Shown in pieces: positions 56,833 to 64,000 of a stretch of 64,000 nt of DNA. The translations under genes were made by a program, and so were the position numbers. Position 1 is the first letter of the stretch. Each line of letters begins with the position of its first letter. Source of the DNA: Emergomyces orientalis (lineage: Eukaryota; Ascomycota; Eurotiomycetes; Onygenales; Ajellomycetaceae); assembly GCA_002110485.1 (NCBI GenBank), contig MOWL01000025.1, forward strand, positions 434,001 through 498,000, in the 5' to 3' direction. A model generated the notes under the pieces. That model saw only the letters and a list, made by a program, of their open reading frames with translations, did not search any database and was not told where the DNA came from.

Positions 56833-58569
56833 AAGATAAAGTAGCTCCTGTATTGTATATCGTCTTTGCGATATCAGGCTTTTTTCTTATTTTTAATGGT
56901 CTCCGCTCCAGGAAAATGCGAAAAACATACCTCTACTGCCCGGCACGCGGACAATATACAGCACCAAAGGTTTTAGCGGAGCCTTGGACGGATTCCTCGG
57001 ATAACGGGGCGGATTGGAAGCCAAAGTGATCAGGGGAAGATGCGACTTTGCTTCCACAACCTGGCGAGGGGAGCCTTCCATACTATCAGTCATATGTATA
57101 GTCCAGTCGGTCCCCCTTTTTTTTGACAACAATCAATGAATATGGACGGTTATGAGATGCGGCCTTCCTTTTTAACTCGTTTGGTCTTCTCCCCTATTCA
57201 GTGAAAACAGGGATCCTAAAATAACAAAGTGTTTAAATTCAGAAAAAAGAGACGGGGTTTGGCAGCAGTTATATCTGACTTGAGATCGTCTGACTAAGGG
57301 GATACGGTCGGTGGCTTCAACTCTGCAGAGGTCAGCGGAGAGATCTCGCAAAAAAAAACAAAAATAAAAGAAACCAAGCACTATCTTTAGTATTTTTGTG
57401 AGACTGAATTTATGGAACATAGAACTATCAGGTGAAGAAGAGAAAAACCCCGCCTAAAATGTGGAGAGGTGTATGCACTCACATTTTGTGAGATAATTCG
57501 CGGGCTTCCCTTTATGAACCAACCCAGGGACTCAACCTATAGAATCATGATCGAAACACTTGTGAAACTGATTTGAGCAGTGTTAGGGAAACTCCTTACG
57601 CATTAAGCACATTAAGCATCAACGGGGAGGAAGAAAACCATGAGAATATGCCGGGTGAGCAGGGATTTTAATATTTAGGCGCAGTCGGATGAAGAATAAA
57701 GAGCAAACGTGTGGCTTTGATATTCCAATAGTAAAATATCTGTCCGCCTCGTATTTCCCCCACCAGTTATGGTCTTTACGATACCAATGTGGCCTTCTTT
57801 CGCTTGATTTTTCCGGCTGTAAAAATAATGTCTCCCCTACAAGGACACACGAAGGAGAACCAAAGGCGGGGAGCAGCGCAGCCGGCTGGGAAGCTATATA
57901 CGCATACTTTTCTCGGGCCAACGTCAGTCTATAACTTTATCGCAACGAAAGTTAACTAACCTCAACTTCTTAGTTAAATACCAGATAGGCGAATATTCAG
58001 CCAGGCACCACCTTTCTCTTATTATTAGGCACGCACTCTCGCATGCTGATCAAACAACAATCTAAGCCCTCTTGGCCTTGCGCTTTCATGACTGATTGGC
58101 GCATCATGAAACTGCACCGCCAGCTTGCCTACGTTTTCTTTTATAACCGGCCATATGGGAGCTCACACTTAATTCGTTACCTCCTGATACCAGTTATGAC
58201 ATCATGAACCCAAAGCTTTGTTTAGTTTTCCCCAAAATAGCCTACTGTACGGCAATTCAGTTCTTTCATATTAATAAAGTTCCCCTCGCTGAGCATCACT
58301 TTCGAGCGAGCGAGTTTTCTTAGATAGTGTGTCAACAATAGAACAGAGCCCCAAAAATTGTTGAATCTTGCTGTATCCATGGATTTTTACGTCTCGCTTA
58401 ATCCTCTGCTTGGTATATACATGTTTCATAAGTTATGGTCATTAGCATATTCTTCAACAATCCGCCTATCAGTATAAACGAGGGTACCCAGTTATTCCTT
58501 GCTACCCGTGGCTGGCCATGTTCTAGATAACAATTTTTCCTTCGAAAGGAAAACTCCAAAAGGATACAA
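56833..58569. other. Intergenic region, no gene recognised
   Basis: 1.7 kb upstream of the 613-aa gene. The minus-strand frame 57619..57921 (100 codons) has no recognisable feature. Possibly degenerate sequence continuous with the neighbouring decayed genes. Confidence 0.45.
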
Positions 58570-59018
58570 TTATAACAATGCAACAGTATATTCCCCTTTC
58601 TCCAGCTCTATGTTTGCTTGATTCGCATTTGCAAGTTCGTACGCTTTGGCCATTAACGCTGACGTTTCAGGAGTATCCACAGTTCCCATATTGTGCAAGC
58701 GTGCCGCGCCGTCCAGTGCCAATGTCCTGCATCTAAAATCTGGAGCTCGCGAGATCATGTTCGGGTCGCTTAAGATTTGGTTGATTTGGGTACACCCGTG
58801 CGGTATGGGGACCATTCCTACTGTCATGGCCAGTGCTATCGTTTCCGAACTGGCAGGGATGCCGTTATGCTTGCGCTCGTACGACCAGCTACCTGCCGTG
58901 TTGTTGGCGTGATGTATGTACATACAATGCCGTTCTTCATGCCGTCGGCAACGTAGATCCCCCAATGGTACCCTAGCATAGCAACGGAAAGAATAACATA
59001 AATCCCGTTGGGTTCCAT
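58570..59018 (-). pseudogene. Small unknown-family protein, frame-disrupted
   Basis: A start codon at 59018 opens MEPNGIYVILSVAMLGYHWG and IYVADGMKNGIV. The following conserved-looking part, NTAGSWSYERKHNGIPAS through FRCRTLALDGAARLHNMG to the stop at 58570, is in another frame. The switch falls at about 58920 in a short ATGTACATAC-like repeat. No intron can explain it: the only donor-acceptor pair there spans 33 nt and does not give the needed frame. The whole resembles a small fungal family with HWGIYVADGM, GSWSYE and FRCRT blocks, of unknown function. It is either a recent pseudogene or a sequencing error. The neighbour on the left end of its decay zone is an APH-like pseudogene in the same orientation. 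Confidence 0.6.
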
Positions 59019-59528
59019 GATATCTTGAGGTTGGTGACTCTTACAGAGTAAGGATGAGCCGGAGCCTTGTAAATAGACTATTGAAAGGTGCTGGAATCAG
59101 TAGGTGAATCCCTGGAAGTAATCGTAACGATCGGCGTATATGGTCATCGACAAAGAAGACCGAAAAGTGCTAGATTTAACAGAATTGGCGACGAGGGCAT
59201 TCGGAAAGCAGACCAAAGCCGAGGGGGATTATACAGATAATCCTTAAGGTACTTTTATGATTCCCTTCCCAGAGTGCAGCAACTTAAACTCAGAAGGCTC
59301 GCATTAGCGGTGAACAAAAGCGCTGTGGCTCAACCTCGGGGGTGGCTGTCTTGTTCATGCCTGTGTCTCGCCTCTCAACAGCCAATGATTTTACCGCCGA
59401 TGTATCTTTGTGGGACAGCTCGAATTAATATGGGTATGTTCTGAAATGTGTTCCTGGAATAGCTGGGAAGGAGACAGCCTCAGTTTTAAGGTAGGTAGGT
59501 TAAAACATTCTTGATAATAATATGCACA
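59019..59528. other. Intergenic region
   Basis: 510 bp between the two decayed genes; no feature recognised. It should include the promoter of the small unknown-family gene. Confidence 0.45.
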
Positions 59529-60413
59529 TCAGAAGGGACAGGGATAATTCTGGAATTTCCGTTCAGCTTTTATTTCATCGGTATATCCAGGAAATCCCTT
59601 TTCCATCATCTCTAACCGAAGTTGCCATTTGAACACAATATAGCACGCTTTGGTGTGTATTCCCAATATTCAGGGTACCAACCCGCAAACTCCCAATCCA
59701 CTAATCCAGACAATCTGCCATTGTGTATCGCCACATTCGCCGGGTTGAGATTTGCGTGTGCAAAAAAGACACGGTATGATCGGAAATGTACATCTGCTAT
59801 CACAGCCCTATCAGCAGGGTCTAGAACCGGGCCACACATGGCCACCAGACGTTTATTCAAATCCACGATATTGTCATAGGGTCCTGTGCTGCCTTTCTCA
59901 TTGTCAATCCGACAACCCTGGCACCCTCCGCCGAAGGGACTGCAAATAAGATGGGGATATGGATTTGGGATCGATCGAATTTGCTCCACATAATTTCGAA
60001 GGTCGATTCCAAACTGCTTTAATTGATTGGCGTTCATTGACCGGAGGAGTTTCCCAGCAATATCCCCCCTTCAGGCGAGTTGTCAACATCCAAGTTATTC
60101 GCACCCCCTGGAAGCTCTATAACATTAAGAACCCGCGGCGCGTTCAGTGTTGTATGTTTTGCAACTAGCTCAAGCGAACGTACTTCATATCGGAAACGAG
60201 ACGACGAAGCCCTTTTGACATATAGATTGGAGGGTAACCGTTGAACATTGCTGACATTCGCGCAGCCATAGAGATATTCACCAATTGGTAGAAGAAGACG
60301 ATAGAAAAGACGAACGGAGCTGTTGCGGGGTTAGATGGTAGAGTTGAAGTATCATTGAGGGCGACTGAGACAACGCACTTGAATTGGCAAACCAGCGGTG
60401 ACATGAAGGCCAT
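59529..60413 (-). pseudogene. APH-like phosphotransferase/kinase pseudogene
   Basis: Aminoglycoside-phosphotransferase-type fungal kinase segments lie in three frames. Near 60180 a one-base shift separates MSKGLRRLVSDMKY from LELVAKHTTLNAPRVLNVIE. A stop at about 60040 ends that segment. A third frame carries KQFGIDLRNYVEQIRSIPNP, GPVLDPADRAVIADVHF and RLSGLVDWEFAGWYPEYWEY. Just after EYWEYT a two-base excess in an ACAC repeat (about 59667) shifts frame again; in the other frame the C-terminus continues to a stop at 59529, ending PCPF as in the family. The catalytic loop HxD reads HAN (FAHANLNPAN), so the catalytic Asp is lost. The 5' end is not resolved; it could begin near 60582. The enzyme, even if translated, should be inactive. 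Confidence 0.72.
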
Positions 60414-61664
60414 GCCAGTTATATTGAGCGTATAAACACATACCTGCCTGGGTCATACTTTTTGAAACTAAACGATGAATAAATAGAGTCAATTTTCTGA
60501 ATGAAAAAGGAACATTAAACTGTGCAAGTATTAAAACCCTTTCTTCTTTGGTCAAAGCAGCTTCATAACGCCTCAAAGTCAAGTAAGTACCACATATAAT
60601 TCTTGGAGTACACTTTCAACTGGAACACCAGATTATAGAAAGTTCCATTATGATGATGAGACCCGGGGTGTGTTTGGCGGGAGCGAAATAGATCAAGGTG
60701 GATAGGCCAGCTAGTTTTCATATAGCTTAGCGTTCTAATTGTGTCCTCCAGTGATTAGCTTTTAACAACCAGAAATGACTCCAACGAACTGCTAGTTAAA
60801 GTTTGACGGTCCGTGATTTCGCTACCTTTTGCAGAGAGGCCTACTTTGTGGTCTTTGGGGGTGTAGCGCGAGTAGGTATAGAAATATCTACCTAGGTAAT
60901 ACGGTATATATCTGTATATAATATATAACTGAAAGCTTCGGGAGTGAAAGGCGAAGATCCCTCCTTTACCTATTCTAATTGGAAATCTGCATGAATATTA
61001 TTCTACACCTAAACTACCTAGGTATTCTTTCGTCGATACATTAAATATGCTACGGTTAAATCATTTGATTCATTACATTCTGCTCATTTTTATTATTATA
61101 CCTCTTGTTTTTTAGAGCAGAAATTTCTCCTGTATCAAATCTCTGGTGGTATAAGCCACATTTTGATGATGAATGGGTACATGAATGAGACCGCCACAAA
61201 TGTATAAAACATGTTTCAACAGAAAGGTGGGGAAAAATTATGTCGAGTCTGAATATTATATGTATACGTATGTACGGCGCTCAGGACAGACGCTCCCAAC
61301 AACGACGACCAAAAAGGACGCAAGGAAATAAAATTGGCGGTATGTAAGTATGTGTATAAGTTTCCACCAGTGAGAGAGAGCAAGCAGAGAGCAGCTTGCT
61401 GTACCTAGGTACTAGTATCTTCAAAACGACAAGAGGTTAAGACAGCGGACGGCGATATAGGAGAAAGGATGTAAGAGATCTCTCTGATGGAAAGGAGAAA
61501 GAAGGAAGAAGAACAAGAAAAGAGAAAAACGCCCGAGCTCCCAGCCTGATTAGTAATTACAAAAGGTTTCCGATTCCCCCATATCTCCAAAAGCCAAAAT
61601 CCATCCATCCAGAACAAAGGTCTGGTCCCATGAACACGTACAAGAAAGAATGGGTTACCCGATT
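60414..61664. other. Intergenic region, AT-rich, no gene recognised
   Basis: 1.25 kb between the kinase remnant and the BSD2 stop. It may contain the missing 5' part of the pseudogene (to about 60582) and the BSD2 3' UTR. AT-rich with TATATA-like runs near 60900-60930; short AG-rich block at 61370-61520. Confidence 0.5.
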
Positions 61665-62964
61665 TCAGACAACCGTTTCGGCCCGTTCCCCTTCCGCAAT
61701 TATAGGTACGCTGAGTCCACGGTCGGGACTTTGCAAAACCAGTTGTTCATGTCGTCGTGCTCGGAGGAAATCGCTGACGGACCGGATCAATATAAACCAT
61801 CCAACAATCATAAGTATATACGATACCCACTCGCTTGTCGTGATACCGGCGAGCGGTTTTGAACCCGAGTCAGCGCTTGAATCGTAGCCAGGTTGTCCCA
61901 CTTTGCTTGGATCGAAATTGTGGCTGTTAGGGTCCGGAGGGCTAGGGTAGCCGCCGTCGGGTTCTGATGGCCGATTCATGTCGCTGCTGCCTTTCATGTA
62001 AAAGCCGTATTGTACAAGGGTGAGGCCTAAACCGGCTCTGCTTCCGTTCTTTGCCGCATGGGTTGTGTGGAGGAGGTAGGTAAGGAGGAATCCGACAAGT
62101 TGAAAAGACGTAGAGATCATGCCGTTCCAGATAAAGGAGAATACAGAACCGACAGGCAGACCGTCGACATAGACTTCGTCGGAAGACATGCCGGGAGCGA
62201 CGATGGTTGTCTCCCAATAAGGGGGGGTGGCATCCGCCGCCGCTTGTTCATAAGTCTACCCGTGTTAGCAAACACATTTTATGTTCCTACCAATCAAAAA
62301 AGATCGCGACAGTTCCTTATAGCCTTCGTAAAACAAAATAAAACATACCGGTGGTAGATCCTCGGTTTTTTCTCCCCGCTCAGGCTTCGCAGCCAAATTC
62401 GCAAAAACCCCATCGTTCGTAGTCCCAGGTCCGCGAATCGTTCTAGATGATGTAGAAGCCGGTGGGTTGAACACTGCTTGCGTCGCATTCCCAGTTGTCG
62501 ATACACCCTGAGACTGTGCTCCATTCCCTCCGCGTCCAAAGTATGTTGGGCCGCTATCAACTTGGGGGGTGGTATTGCCCCTCATCAGTCTTTGTCTGTC
62601 ATCGGCTCCATCTTCGGCATCTGAGTCTTCGTCATCATCGCCAAACGTATCCGCGAGCGTTTGATCAGTTTCTGAGTGTAAAGGGTCCTGGGATAAGACA
62701 CGGCGCGAGGGGGGGGAGGGCGATCTGGAATGGAATGAAGGAGGAGGAGACGAGGGTAAGGGCCCGGATTGGGCAGGGAGTAAGGTCTGTTCATCGTCGT
62801 CTGCATCGTGGGCATCAACCTGGAGACATATACACGGTTAGCACTAGCAAATCTTTACAAACTAGCTCGCAAGACTCGACATGATTATCAGAGCCAAATA
62901 GGGGTTTTGTTGGTTGAACCAGGACAGGAGATTGTCATACCCGTTGATACCGGTGTGAGCTCAT
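61665..62964 (-). CDS. BSD2: Metal homeostasis protein Bsd2 (Ndfip-type NEDD4 adaptor)
   Basis: Three exons: complement(join(61665..62255,62349..62819,62941..62964)), 361 aa; introns 93 and 121 nt. Bsd2 is an adaptor that brings the Rsp5 ubiquitin ligase to metal transporters (Smf-type) and other membrane proteins in Golgi and endosomes. Exon 1 encodes only MSSHRYQR. The acidic, Ser/Pro-rich cytosolic part (DDDEDSDAEDGADD) leads to a PPTY motif at residues 164-167, created by the splice (LPP|TY), plus TPPYW soon after; both are candidate WW-domain ligands. Three hydrophobic helices follow: VGSVFSFIWNGMISTSFQLV (from about 200), RAGLGLTLVQYGFYM, and EWVSYILMIVGWFILI. The family (DUF2370) match is clear. 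Copia sequence lies upstream in the same orientation. Confidence 0.92.
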
Positions 62965-63174
62965 GACAGAGCCACAGGAGCATCGAACGCAATACAGAAC
63001 AGGAAATGAGAGTAAGGGACCTAGGGATGAGGTATATAAGGCAGTAGATGGAACATATATAGGAAGAAGACGTGAGTGAATGGGTGGCAGGGAGATGGTA
63101 TTTAGGCGCTGATCAAAGTCGATGTCGATGTTGAAGCTGAGACACGAAGCGGAGGCTCAGCGGGAGGCGTGGGA
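62965..63174. promoter_or_regulatory. Short BSD2 upstream region next to the retroelement
   Basis: About 210 bp remain between the BSD2 start codon and the putative LTR. The native promoter is either very short or was split by the insertion. Confidence 0.45.
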
Positions 63175-63277
63175 TGTCATAGAGTGCATCAAGCCTATCA
63201 TATTGAACTACCTAACTAGCTAAAATATATATGTGTGTGTGGGGCATGTGACCCGGGTAGCCCTAGTATCACCTAAC

Positions 63278-63295
63278 ACCCCCCCATGCTAGGGC
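63278..63295 (-). other. Candidate polypurine tract and LTR start
   Basis: A G7 run preceded by GCAT sits immediately before TGTTAGGT on the minus strand. This is the usual arrangement of PPT and LTR in copia elements. The boundary is inferred from the motif alone. Confidence 0.5.
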
Positions 63296-63378
63296 GCCCC
63301 AGGAGCACGCACACAGGCCACGCCATAGGCATCAAAAATCAAAATAGCAGCTAAGTACAAAACTTTTAGTTAAATCCA

Positions 63379-64000
63379 TTAAGCAGATCCCCCCGAACCA
63401 ATCAAGCCAAGATTAGCCACAAAAGCATTGAATGCGGGCCTAGGCAGCGCCTTCGTAAAACCATCCGCCTTATTCTCCGTTGAGCTGACGTGCCGAAGAA
63501 GGAGCTCCTTTTTAGCCACTAGATCGCGTAATATATGGTAGCGGACTTCAATATGCCTCGAGCGCTTAGTTAAAGACTCGCCGTTAGCTAGATCAATGGC
63601 ACCTTTATTATCAATATGCAGATTATTGGAAAGAACATAGCCATCCGCATTCTCAAGCAGTCCCGCATCATGCAGCATATCTTTAAGCCAAATCAGCTCG
63701 CACGCAGCTTCGCTAGCAGCAATATACTCAGCTTCAGTTGTGGACTTCGCCGTAGAGATCTGCCGCTGCGAACGCCATGATACGGGAGCTCCATTGATCA
63801 TTATAATATAGCCCGTAGTCGATTTATATTGGGGGTCTGCACCCGCCCAATCTGAATCCGCGTAGGCCATGGGAGCCAGCCCTTCGTCCCCTATATTCCT
63901 CTTATACAGAATGCCCGTAGTCCTAGTCTTCTTCATATAGCGGAGAACATGCTTCAAAGCAGCCCAGCACTCCTTATTTGGGCGAGAATTGAATCGCGAT
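63379..64000 (-). CDS. Copia polyprotein, RNase H end (partial)
   Basis: Over 200 codons are open to the window edge; the stop is at 63379. The visible part is the C-terminal RNase H domain of a Ty1/copia pol: RPNKECWAALKHVLRYMKKT, then YADSDWAG, the STTEAEYIAASEA helix, and IDNKGAIDLANGE. These carry the Asp, Glu and Asp of the RNase H active site. C-terminal text KSLTK-like and HVSSTENKADGFTKALPRPA is the standard end of copia pol. There is no stop or frameshift in this part, suggesting a recent copy. RT, integrase and gag lie outside the window. Confidence 0.9.
   Translation of the reverse strand, partial: SRFNSRPNKECWAALKHVLRYMKKTRTTGILYKRNIGDEGLAPMAYADSDWAGADPQYKSTTGYIIMINGAPVSWRSQRQISTAKSTTEAEYIAASEAACELIWLKDMLHDAGLLENADGYVLSNNLHIDNKGAIDLANGESLTKRSRHIEVRYHILRDLVAKKELLLRHVSSTENKADGFTKALPRPAFNAFVANLGLIGSGGSA

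Larger units (their letters stand above)
63175..64000 (-). mobile_element. Ty1/copia LTR retrotransposon, 3' end (partial)
   Basis: The element runs off the right edge in the minus direction. After the polyprotein stop comes non-coding sequence, then a purine run GCATGGGGGGG that fits a polypurine tract. Directly after it a TGTTAGGT... sequence starts at 63278, the expected first bases of a 3' LTR. The LTR's far end is not certain; a TG...CA-bounded possibility ends at 63175, giving a very short LTR. The 5' LTR and target-site duplication are not in the window. Confidence 0.75.

Noticed and set aside
57619..57921. 100-codon minus-strand frame
   Set aside because: No recognisable motif; sits among degenerate sequence; not supported by spliced neighbours.
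58886..58918. A 33-nt GTATGT...CAG intron to repair the small unknown-family gene
   Set aside because: Too short compared with all other introns here (48 nt minimum), and it keeps the wrong frame.
1..64000. tRNA, rRNA and CRISPR genes
   Set aside because: I looked for tRNA B-box-like sequence and repeat arrays by eye on both strands; the only B-box-like match I examined (about 26617) is inside the DUF1295 coding exon.

Overview
The window looks like nuclear DNA of a filamentous ascomycete, most likely Eurotiomycetes and probably an Onygenales dimorphic-type fungus. The grounds are protein-level resemblance, short spliceosomal introns (48-200 nt in my models), and gene order and density. The genus is not determined. 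I support 21 protein-coding genes (one cut by the left edge), two decayed genes and the 3' end of a Ty1/copia retrotransposon. I modelled 55 introns by hand; 54 are GT-AG and one is GC-AG.

Layout. 1-17 kb is dense housekeeping: the gamma-COP end (SEC21), an F-box/LRR protein, a mitochondrial HAD phosphatase-like protein, aspartyl-tRNA synthetase (DPS1), a Gemin2-like SMN-complex protein, a DUF676-type serine lipase, the vacuolar Qc-SNARE VAM7, 11-exon KU80 and a TMEM205/DUF4149-like membrane protein. 18-34 kb holds an unrecognised membrane-anchored coiled-coil protein, an F-box/ankyrin protein whose first exon had to be recovered, topoisomerase III (TOP3), a DUF1295 membrane protein, an m-AAA protease subunit and a Zn2Cys6 transcription factor. 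A 5-kb gene-free stretch follows. Next is a compact block of threonyl-tRNA synthetase, GAR1 and CHO1 (39.9-45.5 kb), then a 6.5-kb gene-free stretch upstream of a WSC-domain cell-surface protein. 55-64 kb carries a Ser/Pro-rich conserved protein, two frame-disrupted genes (a small unknown-family protein and an APH-like kinase), the metal-homeostasis gene BSD2, and the copia element lying in its upstream region.

The genes do not form one pathway. Functional themes are translation (two cytosolic tRNA synthetases), RNP assembly (Gemin2, GAR1), genome stability (KU80, TOP3), membrane traffic (SEC21, VAM7, BSD2), mitochondria (HAD protein, m-AAA protease), phospholipid synthesis (CHO1) and wall sensing (WSC). 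Several pairs share short divergent promoters: F-box/HAD, lipase/VAM7, KU80/TMEM205-like, TOP3/DUF1295 and THS1/GAR1.

I did not find a clearly new multi-gene system. The best leads are the two gene deserts with a repeated 9-mer and a perfect 14-bp inverted repeat, a hairpin in the Gemin2 intron, the GC-AG intron with a 12-nt exon in CHO1, tandem acceptors in KU80, and the decay zone next to the retrotransposon. No tRNA, rRNA or CRISPR was recognised.
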